From Pseudomonas frederiksbergensis (GTDB lineage: Bacteria > Pseudomonadota > Gammaproteobacteria > Pseudomonadales > Pseudomonadaceae), in contig NZ_MOBR01000044.1 of the NCBI RefSeq assembly GCF_003732705.1, positions 86,546-150,545 on the forward strand: DNA of 64,000 nucleotides, written 5' to 3'. Under the pieces are notes generated by a model, which was not told the origin of the DNA, made no database searches, and worked only from the letters and a program-made list of their open reading frames with translations. The position numbers and the translations under genes were made by a program. Of the stretch, positions 34,196 through 43,351 are shown one piece after another; positions within the stretch are counted from its first letter, which is position 1; each line of letters begins with the position of its first letter.

Positions 34196-36145
34196 TTAAC
34201 GGTCGCTGACTTGGGGCGTGCCCTCCATGGGCGCTTTCCAGCCAAGCAGCTGTTGCTTGAAGCCATAACTGGCGGTTTGGTAATAGGTGATGGCGCGGGT
34301 GAGTAACGGGTCATTGGCCTGGGCTTTCGATTCGCGGCTCTCGGTCAACGCATCATCATGCCGACGCAGCCCCTGGCGCGGACTCAGGATCGCCAGATCC
34401 TTGCCGTCGAACAACCCCAAATGTTGATAGTTGCCGACCACCACCCGCGGAGGCAGCGGATTGTCCTGCAACAGATTGCGGCCAAAGAATGTCGATTGGT
34501 AATCCAGGTTCAACAAACCCAGCAGGGTCGGCGCCAGATCGATCTGGCTGGCCAATTGTGCGGTCTCCCGGGCATCGATCAGCTTCGGTGCATAGATGAA
34601 CAACGGAATCTGATAGTTGCTGATCGGCAAGTCTTCCTTACCGGCGCTGCCCGCAGTGTGGTCGGCGACGAACACGAAAATCGTATTGTCGAACCACGGT
34701 TTCTGTCGCGCCTGTTCGAGGAACTGGCCGATGGCGTAGTCGGTGTACTTCACCGCGCCGTCGCGGCCGTTACCGGATTTGATGTCGATCCGGTTGTCGG
34801 GGTAGGTATAAGGACGATGGTTGGAAGTGGTCATCAGTTGCAGCAGAAAGGGCTGCTGCTTGGCGTAGTCGGCATCGGCCAGTTTCAGGGTCTGGTTGTA
34901 GAGGTCTTCGTCCGCCATGCCCCAGGCATTCTTGAAGTGAATCTCCGATTCATCGACGCTGCTCTGATCGACCACGCGGTAACCGTTGCCGCTGAAGAAC
35001 GCGTTCATGTTGTCGAAGTAACCGCGCCCGCCATACACGAATACGCTGTCGTAACCCACGGCGCCGAGTTGCTGGCCGAGGCTGGCAAAACCGCTTTCAC
35101 GGCCTACGCGCTTGACGATCGAACGGCCCGGCGTCGGCGGGATGGCCAAGGTGATGGCTTCCAGGCCGCGATCGGTGCGGGTGCCGGTGGCGTAGAAATT
35201 GTTGAAGTACAGACTCTGCTTGCGCAGGACATCGAGGTTCGGCGTCAGGTTGCGCTCGTCACCGTTGCTGCCCATGTACTTGGCGCTGAAGCTTTCGATG
35301 GTCACCAGCACGATATTGGGTTTGCGCGGGGTGCCAGGGTTGTCGATGTTGCGGCGAATATCCTGTGGGTCCTGGCCGACGAACTGGGCGTTGGGTTCGC
35401 TGAGTTCGGCGCGAATCTGCTTGGCCACGACGTCTGGCGGCAGTGTTTTATAGAACTGCGGATAATCCAGTTCGTTATTGCGGAACGCGGCGAAGAATTG
35501 GTACGGGCCATTGCTCGCCAGTTCGTTCTGATAAGCATTGCCGCCCTGGGCCCGCGGCGCGTCCTGGCTAAGCAGTTGCAGGCTCAGGCCGGCAACGATC
35601 AACAGAACCAAGGCATTGAGCAGGCGTCGGCGCAGGGGTGGGAGCGGGGCATCCAGTGCAGCATTGAACGCCTTGCGCAACACCAGGCTCAGCGCCACGG
35701 CCAGCACGGCGAGAACGCTCAACAACGTGCCGATCGGGTACGACTCCAGCAGGTTGTTCAAGACTTCGTCGGAGTACACCAGGTAATCAACGGCGATGAA
35801 GTTGAAGCGCACACCGAACTCGTCCCAGAACAACCATTCGGCCACCGAGGTGAACAACATCGCAAACAGGCTGACAGTCAGCAGCGCCTGCAGAAACCAG
35901 CGATGGCCCCGGCGACGCCACAAGCCGGGCGGGCAAAGCAGCAAGTACAAGCCCATCGGCAGGACGGCGTATGCAATGAAGCCCAGGTCGTAAAGAAATC
36001 CGATAGCAAAAACCGACAAGAAACCGCTACCAGCCTCCTCCAGGTGAGTGAGCAGCAGAACCGTTCGGGTCAGAAAGAAAATTACCAGCCAGGCGCTGGT
36101 GACAAGCAGCAGAAAGCGCATAGGCGCAGTCTTTAAGAAGTCCAT
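34196..36145 (-). CDS. LTA synthase-family membrane sulfatase/phosphotransferase
   Basis: A 649-residue protein with five N-terminal membrane segments (about 10-190) and a periplasmic alkaline-phosphatase-superfamily domain (about 270-560). Catalytic features visible are NIVLVTIESFSAKYMG (metal Glu), the nucleophile threonine in YATGTRTDRGLE, and FVADHTAGS for the distal metal site. Gram-negative members transfer phosphoglycerol-type groups to glycans or lipids, or act as phosphodiesterases. The PAP2 gene lies 53 bases downstream on the same strand, so they probably form an operon. It is divergent from colRS. Confidence 0.88.
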   Translation of the reverse strand: MDFLKTAPMRFLLLVTSAWLVIFFLTRTVLLLTHLEEAGSGFLSVFAIGFLYDLGFIAYAVLPMGLYLLLCPPGLWRRRGHRWFLQALLTVSLFAMLFTSVAEWLFWDEFGVRFNFIAVDYLVYSDEVLNNLLESYPIGTLLSVLAVLAVALSLVLRKAFNAALDAPLPPLRRRLLNALVLLIVAGLSLQLLSQDAPRAQGGNAYQNELASNGPYQFFAAFRNNELDYPQFYKTLPPDVVAKQIRAELSEPNAQFVGQDPQDIRRNIDNPGTPRKPNIVLVTIESFSAKYMGSNGDERNLTPNLDVLRKQSLYFNNFYATGTRTDRGLEAITLAIPPTPGRSIVKRVGRESGFASLGQQLGAVGYDSVFVYGGRGYFDNMNAFFSGNGYRVVDQSSVDESEIHFKNAWGMADEDLYNQTLKLADADYAKQQPFLLQLMTTSNHRPYTYPDNRIDIKSGNGRDGAVKYTDYAIGQFLEQARQKPWFDNTIFVFVADHTAGSAGKEDLPISNYQIPLFIYAPKLIDARETAQLASQIDLAPTLLGLLNLDYQSTFFGRNLLQDNPLPPRVVVGNYQHLGLFDGKDLAILSPRQGLRRHDDALTESRESKAQANDPLLTRAITYYQTASYGFKQQLLGWKAPMEGTPQVSDR

Positions 36146-36346
36146 TGGCTACGTTCCTTATATCAATGGCGCGGGAGTTTAAACCAGACACTGTCGTGAG
36201 GTTGTGAATCGATAGTGAAAAACTTGTTAACTCGGTCAATTGGTTGAACGAATGGATGGATGCGGTTCTCAGCCCTAGCCGTGCGCTGCGCTTGGTCGTA
36301 AGCTGCGCGGGCCAAGACGGCTGTTACTGTGTACGGAGGAGTGCCC

Positions 36347-37030
36347 ATGCGAATTTTATTGGTTGAAGACAACCGCGATATCCTCGCCAATCTGGCCGAT
36401 TACCTGGGGCTTAAGGGTTATACCGTGGATTGCGCGCAGGACGGTTTGTCGGGTTTGCACCTGGCGGCTACCGAACACTACGACTTGATCGTGCTCGACA
36501 TCATGCTGCCCGGTATCGACGGCTACACCCTGTGTAAACGCCTGCGTGAAGACGCCCGCCGCGATACGCCGGTGATCATGCTCACCGCCCGGGATCAACT
36601 GGATGACCGGCTGCAGGGCTTCAAGTCCGGCGCCGATGATTACCTGATCAAGCCTTTTGCCCTGTCTGAACTGGCCGCGCGCATTGAAGCAGTGATGCGC
36701 CGTACCCAGGGTGGCGGGCGCCGTTCATTGCAGGTCGGCGACCTGAGCTACGACCTCGATACCCTGGAAGTGACCCGCGAAGGCCGCCTGCTGAAACTCA
36801 ACCCGGTCGGCCTCAAATTGCTGGCGGTGCTGATGCAGAAAAGCCCCCATGTGCTGCGCCGCGAAATCCTCGAAGAAGCCCTGTGGGGCGATGACTGCCC
36901 GGACAGCGACAGCCTGCGCAGCCACGTTCATCAACTGCGCCAGGTGATCGACAAACCGTTTGCCAAGCCGCTGCTGCAAACCGTGCACGGCGTGGGTTAT
37001 CGCTTGGCCGAGGGCCGTGATGGAGTTTAA
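36347..37030 (+). CDS. colR: Two-component response regulator ColR
   Basis: An OmpR-family regulator of 227 residues. The receiver has E7, D8 and phosphoacceptor D51 (IVLDIMLPGIDG) and the DDYLIKPF lysine; the C-terminal winged helix covers about 128-222. The sequence is nearly identical to my recollection of P. putida ColR, which controls membrane and LPS-modifying genes. GGAGGAG precedes ATG 36347. The end overlaps colS by 11 bases. Genes on both sides (LTA-synthase-like, methyltransferase, InaA-like) are of the types ColR regulates in other species. Confidence 0.95.
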   Translation: MRILLVEDNRDILANLADYLGLKGYTVDCAQDGLSGLHLAATEHYDLIVLDIMLPGIDGYTLCKRLREDARRDTPVIMLTARDQLDDRLQGFKSGADDYLIKPFALSELAARIEAVMRRTQGGGRRSLQVGDLSYDLDTLEVTREGRLLKLNPVGLKLLAVLMQKSPHVLRREILEEALWGDDCPDSDSLRSHVHQLRQVIDKPFAKPLLQTVHGVGYRLAEGRDGV

Positions 37031-38300
37031 GCAGAGCCTTGCTCAACGGATCATCATCGCCTTTGCGCTGATGAGCGCACTGGTGGCAGGGGCTTTCGCC
37101 ATGGGCATCGTGGCGACCGTGCACCTGGTGGAAGAGAAACTGATTTCGGCAGGCCTGGGCGGTGATTTGCAGCGCCTGTTGCTGATGGACAGCGTCACAG
37201 ACTGGAGCCACCGACCGGAGCCGGATCAGCTGTTCTATTTCAGCGGCGGCCCGGGGGACTTCGAGTTGCCCAAGGATCTGCGCCATCTGGAACCCGGTTT
37301 TCACGAAGTCTTTCGCGAGCAGCTGTCGTATCACTCGATGGTTGAAATCGTCGACGGCCGACGTTACGTGCTGTTGCAAGACCAGAGTGATTTCGAAGAG
37401 CGTGAGCGTGTTCTGTTTGCCGTGGTGCTGGTGGGCTTCGTACTGAGCCTGGCACTGGCGGTTTTTCTCGGCTGGATCCTCGCGCGAAAAGTCATGGCGC
37501 CGGTGGTGCGATTGGCCCGTCAGGTACGTCACCGCGATCAGTTACTCGGGTTGGCGCCGCCACTGGCGCCGGATTATGCCGCGGATGAAGTGGGCGAACT
37601 GGCGGTGGCTTTCGACGCCACCCTCGGGCGCTTGCGGCAGGCCTTGACCCGTGAGCGCTTGTTCACCAGCGACGTCAGCCATGAATTGCGTACGCCGCTG
37701 ATGGTGCTAGCCAGTTCCTGCGAATTGCTGCTGGAAAACCCGGGCATCGACCAGCGCGGTCGAGCCCAGGTCGAGCGAATCGCCCGGGCCTGTGAGGAAA
37801 TGCGCGAACTGGTGCAAACCTTCCTGATGCTCGCCCGCGCCCAGCGTGAAGACGCCAGCATGTCGCCGCAGCAGACTGTCAGTCAGATCGCCGACGGGCT
37901 GCTCGGTCTTTGGCGTGAGCCGATAGAGTCCAAGGGGCTGGCGCTGTCCTTCGAACCGGGCAATCCGTCGAGCAACCGCTACAACGCAACCTTGCTCCAC
38001 GCGGTAATGGGCAACCTGTTGCGCAATGCGCTGCACTACACCGAAACCGGCTTCATTCGACTCTCGCTGACCAACAACGGGTTTGTGGTCGAGGACAGTG
38101 GCGTCGGGATTCCCGAAGAAAAGCGCGAGGCGATGTTCGAACCCTTCGTGCGTGGCAGCGAGAAGCGTGGCGAAGGCCTGGGGTTGGGCCTGTCGCTGGT
38201 GCAGCGGATTTGTGAGAACCAGGGCTGGACCGTCAGCCTGACCACCATGGAACCTAACGGATGCCGCTTTGAGGTGGAGTTGGGTAAGCCTCGAGTCTGA
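37020..38300 (+). CDS. colS: Sensor histidine kinase ColS
   Basis: A 426-residue inner-membrane kinase with membrane segments at about 11-34 and 132-153, separated by a roughly 100-residue periplasmic loop, then HAMP, HisKA (H221 in SDVSHELRTPL) and HATPase domains (N, G1 DSGVGIP, G2 GLGLGLS). The loop carries H35, E38, H105 and an E126xxE129 pair, the same residues I recall as metal-sensing (iron and zinc) in P. putida ColS. Translation is coupled to colR. An ATG 60 bases upstream in frame is rejected, as it lies deep inside colR. Confidence 0.94.
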   Translation: MEFKQSLAQRIIIAFALMSALVAGAFAMGIVATVHLVEEKLISAGLGGDLQRLLLMDSVTDWSHRPEPDQLFYFSGGPGDFELPKDLRHLEPGFHEVFREQLSYHSMVEIVDGRRYVLLQDQSDFEERERVLFAVVLVGFVLSLALAVFLGWILARKVMAPVVRLARQVRHRDQLLGLAPPLAPDYAADEVGELAVAFDATLGRLRQALTRERLFTSDVSHELRTPLMVLASSCELLLENPGIDQRGRAQVERIARACEEMRELVQTFLMLARAQREDASMSPQQTVSQIADGLLGLWREPIESKGLALSFEPGNPSSNRYNATLLHAVMGNLLRNALHYTETGFIRLSLTNNGFVVEDSGVGIPEEKREAMFEPFVRGSEKRGEGLGLGLSLVQRICENQGWTVSLTTMEPNGCRFEVELGKPRV

Positions 38301-38506
38301 TTGCGCGAAAAACCCTAGCGTTCGGCAACTCCTGCGCGACTTCGGGCGCCGCAATCTTTTCCGTGGTGGCCCCGCGCTACCATCGACCCCCTGTAAAACG
38401 TTGAAATACTTCACTGTTGTACACAACGAAGTTTTCACAAAGTCATGACCTGACGCTGACACGGCGCTACTTAACGTAGGTGTCATCAGCAATACAGGAG
38501 ATTTTG

Positions 38507-39178
38507 ATGATGACGGGCCCGATCAAACTGGATTTTTCCGAAAAGTACGACGATCAGCACGCGCAAAAATACTTGCGCAAGCATCAGGACGGTCTCGGTC
38601 GTCGGTTGTCCCATTGGCGTGATGAGCAATTGGCCCGCAAGGCTTTGACCCTGGCCGGTGAGCCTGGGTTGGTCCTCGATTTACCCAGCGGTGCGGGGCG
38701 TTTCTGGCCGTTACTGGCGGAAAAACCCAACCGAGTGATCATCGGAGCCGACAACTCCGAGTCAATGCTGAAGATCGCCACTCAGTCTCAGCCAGCCGAA
38801 GTGGTGAAACGGGTACAACCCTTGCACACGTCTGCATTCGACATTGCTTTGCCTGATAACGCCGTCGACAGCATTTTCTGCATGCGTTTGCTCCATCACA
38901 TCGGGGAAGCCGAGCACCGACTGGCCATTCTGCGTGAGTTCGAGCGTGTCACCCGTGACAGCGTGATCATTTCGCTGTGGGTGGACGGCAACTTCAAGGC
39001 CTGGAAACGCAAGCGCGCCGAGAAAAAACGCGGGCAGGAAGGTTACCAAAATCGCTTTGTGTTACCAGCGGCTACGGTAGAGAAGGAATTCGAGCAGGCG
39101 GGTTTCCGAATTCAGGAACAACTGGACTTCATACCGCTCTATGCCATGTGGCGGGTTTACGTATTACGCAAGAGGTAA
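38507..39178 (+). CDS. Class I SAM-dependent methyltransferase next to ColRS
   Basis: A 223-residue cytoplasmic protein with the Rossmann methyltransferase motif LVLDLPSGAGRFWPLL (about 57-72), a variant of the usual DxGxGxG, then ADNSESML and the late-strand segment MRLLHHIGEAEHRLAIL. AGGAG lies six bases before ATG 38507; a second ATG follows directly. It precedes the InaA-like gene by four bases. The pair follows colRS in P. aeruginosa as well (PA4379-PA4378, as I recall). Substrate unknown; a lipid or small-molecule acceptor is plausible from context. Confidence 0.87.
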   Translation: MMTGPIKLDFSEKYDDQHAQKYLRKHQDGLGRRLSHWRDEQLARKALTLAGEPGLVLDLPSGAGRFWPLLAEKPNRVIIGADNSESMLKIATQSQPAEVVKRVQPLHTSAFDIALPDNAVDSIFCMRLLHHIGEAEHRLAILREFERVTRDSVIISLWVDGNFKAWKRKRAEKKRGQEGYQNRFVLPAATVEKEFEQAGFRIQEQLDFIPLYAMWRVYVLRKR

Positions 39179-39182
39179 CAGG

Positions 39183-39896
39183 ATGGCAGTGCAATGTGCA
39201 GCAGAAACGGAAGTCGCTCCTCAGGACCGCTTCGACTACTTCTGGAATCAGCGCGGTGAATGGGTAGAAGAACCCAATATTCGTCGCGGTGGCGAAAGTG
39301 GCGTGCAGCGCGTGCGCAGCAGCGACGGGCAACTGCTGTACGCCAAGCGCCAGACCGGGCATATCTATCGCAGCTGGTTGCACCCCTTCGGCCGACCGAC
39401 CGTATTGCGCGAGCGTGATGCGCTGATCGGCTTGACTGCGTTGGGTGTGCGCGTTCCGCAAATGGTGTTCTGCGGTGCCCAACGGGACCCGGTGCACAAA
39501 TGGCGTGCGTTGCTGGTCACCAAGTCTCTGGACGGTTTCGAAGAAATCGAACACTGGTATGCCGGTGGCGGTCGCGAACGTCACGGCGAAGTGGTGCACG
39601 AGCGCGTCCTCAAGGAACTGGCCGAGAACCTGGCCCGCATGCATAAGGGCCGCTGGCAGCACAGCTGCATCTACATCAAGCACGTGTTTGTGCGGGTCAC
39701 CGGCGAAGGCGAGGCGGCCACGGTTGAAGTCGCCCTGATCGATCTGGAGAAATGTCGCCAGCGTTTGACCGCCCAGCGCGCCGCCGCCCATGACATGAAG
39801 CAATTGCGGCGCCACTCGTCGTTCAGCGATACAGACTGGAAGAATCTGGTCTATTTTTATGAGACGGCGTTTGGCAGCGCTATCAAGGGTTTATAG
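39183..39896 (+). CDS. inaA: InaA/WaaP-type lipopolysaccharide kinase family protein
   Basis: A 237-residue protein of the Kdo/WaaP protein-kinase-like fold. Features seen are LLYAKRQ (β3-type lysine), ERDALIGL (helix αC Glu), LARMHKGRWQHSCIYIKHVFV in place of the HxD catalytic loop, and ALIDLEKCRQ (metal-binding DLE). In E. coli and P. aeruginosa InaA responds to acid or membrane stress. The start ATG 39183 lies four bases after the methyltransferase stop, and a 75-residue membrane protein gene follows two bases after its end, so the three form one operon. Confidence 0.88.
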   Translation: MAVQCAAETEVAPQDRFDYFWNQRGEWVEEPNIRRGGESGVQRVRSSDGQLLYAKRQTGHIYRSWLHPFGRPTVLRERDALIGLTALGVRVPQMVFCGAQRDPVHKWRALLVTKSLDGFEEIEHWYAGGGRERHGEVVHERVLKELAENLARMHKGRWQHSCIYIKHVFVRVTGEGEAATVEVALIDLEKCRQRLTAQRAAAHDMKQLRRHSSFSDTDWKNLVYFYETAFGSAIKGL

Positions 39897-39898
39897 CG

Positions 39899-40126
39899 AT
39901 GAAACTCGAAATTGCACGAGGTGTGTTTCTTCTAGGAGCCTTGGCAGTTGCTTCATTGGCGGTGGCGGCTTGGGAGCAGCCCCGCACGCAAGTCCTCAGC
40001 GCAGTGAACGGTGACGCTCACTGTCCATTGCCACGGGTTGCCAAAGCAACCGTGGCGACACAACCTGACCATGACTTGTTACTGTTCATGTTCGGACTTT
40101 CACAGGGATTGAGGCCGCAGAGTTGA
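39899..40126 (+). CDS. Small membrane-anchored or secreted protein, 75 aa
   Basis: The N-terminus is a hydrophobic signal or anchor (MKLEIARGVFLLGALAVASLA), followed by a short periplasmic part with one cysteine and the ending FMFGLSQGLRPQS. It starts two bases after the inaA stop and ends at a terminator, so it is the last gene of the methyltransferase-inaA operon. P. aeruginosa has a short gene at the same place (PA4377, from memory). No function is known to me. Confidence 0.75.
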   Translation: MKLEIARGVFLLGALAVASLAVAAWEQPRTQVLSAVNGDAHCPLPRVAKATVATQPDHDLLLFMFGLSQGLRPQS

Positions 40127-40148
40127 ACAGATTGAAGCCCAAATAAAA

Positions 40149-40175
40149 GGCCTCGCGGATGCGGGGTCTTTTTTT
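40149..40175 (+). terminator. Terminator of the inaA operon
   Basis: GGCCTCGC / GCGGGGTC stem (two G-T wobbles) with a GGAT loop, followed by seven T. Confidence 0.82.
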
Positions 40176-40197
40176 GCCTGATCGTTCCCACATGCCT

Positions 40198-40304
40198 GAT
40201 CGTTCCCACGCTCCGCGTGGGAATGCAGCCCGGGACGCTCCGCGTCCCAAAGCGTGACGCAGAGCGTCACAAGAGGCATTCCCACGCGGAGCGTGGGAAC
40301 GATC
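40198..40304. repeat. Long REPIN-like inverted repeat that overlaps the RND permease stop codon
   Basis: Starts GATCGTTCCCACGCTCCGCG and ends with the inverse CGCGGAGCGTGGGAACGATC, with an inner inverted pair around GACGCTCCGCGTC. A partial copy (GATCGTTCCCACATGCCT) abuts it at 40180-40197. The last two bases fall within the TGA stop of the permease gene (40303-40305). Confidence 0.9.
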
Positions 40305-43300
40305 ATCGGACGGAGGGCTTATCCGGTTTGGCCAGCAGCGTGTACACGCACGGCAGCACAAACAAGGTAAACAACGTCCCGATCGACATCCCTGTGGCGA
40401 TCACCGTGCCGATATCAAACCGGCTGACGGCACCCGCGCCCGTGGCCAGAATCAGCGGCACCATGCCAAATACCATCGCCGCCGTGGTCATCAGCACCGG
40501 GCGCAGGCGAATGGCCGCCGCTTCCTCCACCGCTTCGCGCGGGCTCAACCCCTTCTCCTTGCGCAGCGTGTTGGCGAACTCGACGATCAGGATCCCGTGC
40601 TTGCTGATCAGCCCGATCAGCGTCACCAGTCCGACCTGGGTGTAGATGTTCATGCTCGACCAACCGAGGAACAACGGAATCAACGCGCCGCAAATCGACA
40701 GCGGCACGGTGACCAGAATCACCAGCGGGTCGCGGAAGCTCTCGAACTGCGCCGCCAGCACCAGGAAAATGATCGCCAGCGCCAGGGCGAAGGTCACCCA
40801 TAGCGCGTTGCCTTCCTGGACGAATTGCCGTGATGTGCCGCCATAGTCAAAGGCAAAACCCGCCGGCGCTTCTTCCTGGGCGATCTGGCGCACGGTGTCG
40901 ATGGCCTCGCCCATACTGACCAGCGGGAACCCGGACACGGCCGCCGCGTTGAGTTGCTGGAACTGGTTCAGTTGCCGTGGCCGCGCCCGGTCGGTGACGG
41001 TGATCAGGGTCGACAGGGGCAGCAGTTCGCCCTGGGTGTTCTTGACGTAGTAGTTGTTCAGCCAGTCGGGGTTATCCCGGTAAGCCCGCTCGACTTGGGC
41101 GATGACTTTGTAGCTGCGCCCCTCAATGGTGAACCGGTTGATCTCCGCCTCACCCAGCAGCGTCGCCAGGGTGCCGCCCAGATCCTGCATCGAAACGCCC
41201 ATCTGTGCTGCTTTGGCGCGGTCGATATCCACCACGATTTCCGGTTTGTCGAACGCCAGATCGATATCGACGAAGGCAAACTTGCCGGACGCCAGCGCGC
41301 GTTTTTTCACCCGCTCCGCCACGTCCAGCAGTGAGGCGTAATCGTTGGCGGTGTTGATGACGAATTTGAACGGCAATCCCTCACCGGTGCCCGGCAGGGA
41401 GGGCAAGTTGAAACCGAAAATCTGCAAACCGGGGATGTTCCCCAATTTGGACTGAACCTCGGGCAGGATTTGCATTTGCGTGCGATGGCGCTCGTTCCAC
41501 GGCTTGAGCAGGAAACCGCCAATGCCCGATTGCACGCCATTGAAGCCATTGATCTGGAACGAGGAGTAGTACTCGGGAAACTCCTTGAAGATCGTGATGA
41601 ACTCGTCGGTGTAGGTGTTCAGGTAATCGAGGTTGGTTGGCTGCGGGGCGTTGGCCATCATGAAAATGATGCCCTGGTCCTCGTCCGGCGCCAGTTCCGA
41701 CTTGGCGAACTTGAGAAACACCGGGATCAGGCACAGTACGATCACCGCGAACACCAGCACCACTGGCCGAGTGTTGAGCGTGCCGTGGAGCATGCTCTGG
41801 TAGCGGCGCTTGAGGCCTTCGAAAATCAGGTCCAGGCGATGGGCCAGGCCGCTGGGATTTGTGTCGTGGCGCAGCAAAAAGGCGCACATCATCGGCGACA
41901 GGGTCAGGGCGACGATGCCCGAGATCACCACCGCCCCGGCCAGCGTCAGGGCAAACTCTTTGAACAGTGCCCCGGTGAGGCCGGTGAGGAAGCCGATTGG
42001 CGCATACACCGCCGCCAGGGTGATCGTCATGGAAACCACCGGCATGGCGATTTCCCTGGCCCCTTCAATGGCGGCATCCAGGGGTGTCTTGCCGGCTTCA
42101 ATGTGCCGGTGAATGTTCTCCACCACCACAATCGCATCGTCCACCACCAGCCCGATGGCCAGCACCATCGCCAGCAGGGTCAGCAGGTTGATCGAGTAAC
42201 CCATCATTTGCATGAAGAACATCACGCCGATCATCGACAGCGGGATGGTCACCACCGGGATCACCACCGAGCGCAGGGCGCCGAGGAACAGGAACACCAC
42301 GACAATCACGATCAGCACGGCTTCGAACAGGGTCTTGATCACTTCGTTGATGGACGCCTGGATAAACAGCGTGGCGTCGTAGGCGATTTCGCTTTTCAGG
42401 TTGGGCGGTAGCTGGGCTTCCAGCTCCGGCATGATCTTGCGCACTTCCTTGATCACGTCCAGCGGGTTAGCGCCGGGTGTGGCCTTGATGCCGATGTACA
42501 CCGACGGCGTACCGCCGAAGGAGCTGATGGCGTTGTAGTTTTCGGCGCCCATCTCGACCCGCGCCACATCGCTGAGCAACACGCGGCTGTCACCCGACAC
42601 CTTGAGCGGAATCGCGGCGAAGGCTTCGGCAGACTTGAGTTCGGTGTTGGCGTTGATGCTGGTGACCACGTACTCGCCCTTCACTTCGCCAGCGGCGGAA
42701 AGGAAGTTGTACTGGCGCACCGCGTTGGTCACGTCGCTGGCACTCAAGCCGAAACCGGCGAGTTTGACCGGGTCCAGCCACAGGCGCATGGCGAACACCT
42801 GGTTGCCGAGAATCTCGGCTTCGGCCATGCCGGGCAACGTCGCCAGTTTTGGCTGGATGACCCGGGACAGGTAGTCGGTGATCTGCGGGTTGTTCAACTC
42901 CTTGCTGAAGAAGCTGATGTACATCAGTGCCGACGCATCGGCCGCTTCCTTGCTCAGCACCGGGTCTTCAGCGTCCTGGGGCAGCTTGTTCTTCACCTCG
43001 TTGGCCTTGGCCAGCAGTTCGGTGAACAAACGGTCGCTGTTGGAACCGATGCGCGCGTAGATCGAGATCACCGAGAAGTTCTGGCGACTGACCGACGTCA
43101 TGTAGTCGATGCCCTCGGCGCTCGCCAGGCTCTGCTGCATCGGTTGGGTGATGTAGCCCTGGATCGTTTCGGCGTTGGCCCCGGGGTAAGCGGTGGTCAC
43201 CGTGATCAGGGCGTTTTCCATTTGCGGGTATTGGCGCAGCGGCAGCTTGCTCCAGGCCTGGAAACCCAGCAGCACAATCAACAGGCTGACCACGGTAGCG

Positions 43301-43338
43301 AGCACCGGGCGGCGGATGAACGGATCGGTAAAAGCCAT
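40303..43338 (-). CDS. RND multidrug efflux permease (MexW-like)
   Basis: An inner-membrane proton-driven pump of 1011 residues with 12 membrane segments and two large periplasmic loops. Conserved transmembrane acidic residues are seen in LAIGLVVDDAIVVVENI; the second half shows LVTLIGLISKHGILIVEFAN. Gene order (MexV-like adaptor upstream, between the inaA operon and the DUF1513 gene) matches mexVW of P. aeruginosa. No outer-membrane channel gene is attached, as for mexVW, which uses OprM. Its stop lies inside a repeat element. Substrates cannot be read from sequence. Confidence 0.93.
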   Translation of the reverse strand: MAFTDPFIRRPVLATVVSLLIVLLGFQAWSKLPLRQYPQMENALITVTTAYPGANAETIQGYITQPMQQSLASAEGIDYMTSVSRQNFSVISIYARIGSNSDRLFTELLAKANEVKNKLPQDAEDPVLSKEAADASALMYISFFSKELNNPQITDYLSRVIQPKLATLPGMAEAEILGNQVFAMRLWLDPVKLAGFGLSASDVTNAVRQYNFLSAAGEVKGEYVVTSINANTELKSAEAFAAIPLKVSGDSRVLLSDVARVEMGAENYNAISSFGGTPSVYIGIKATPGANPLDVIKEVRKIMPELEAQLPPNLKSEIAYDATLFIQASINEVIKTLFEAVLIVIVVVFLFLGALRSVVIPVVTIPLSMIGVMFFMQMMGYSINLLTLLAMVLAIGLVVDDAIVVVENIHRHIEAGKTPLDAAIEGAREIAMPVVSMTITLAAVYAPIGFLTGLTGALFKEFALTLAGAVVISGIVALTLSPMMCAFLLRHDTNPSGLAHRLDLIFEGLKRRYQSMLHGTLNTRPVVLVFAVIVLCLIPVFLKFAKSELAPDEDQGIIFMMANAPQPTNLDYLNTYTDEFITIFKEFPEYYSSFQINGFNGVQSGIGGFLLKPWNERHRTQMQILPEVQSKLGNIPGLQIFGFNLPSLPGTGEGLPFKFVINTANDYASLLDVAERVKKRALASGKFAFVDIDLAFDKPEIVVDIDRAKAAQMGVSMQDLGGTLATLLGEAEINRFTIEGRSYKVIAQVERAYRDNPDWLNNYYVKNTQGELLPLSTLITVTDRARPRQLNQFQQLNAAAVSGFPLVSMGEAIDTVRQIAQEEAPAGFAFDYGGTSRQFVQEGNALWVTFALALAIIFLVLAAQFESFRDPLVILVTVPLSICGALIPLFLGWSSMNIYTQVGLVTLIGLISKHGILIVEFANTLRKEKGLSPREAVEEAAAIRLRPVLMTTAAMVFGMVPLILATGAGAVSRFDIGTVIATGMSIGTLFTLFVLPCVYTLLAKPDKPSVR

Positions 43339-43351
43339 GAGGATTCCTTGA

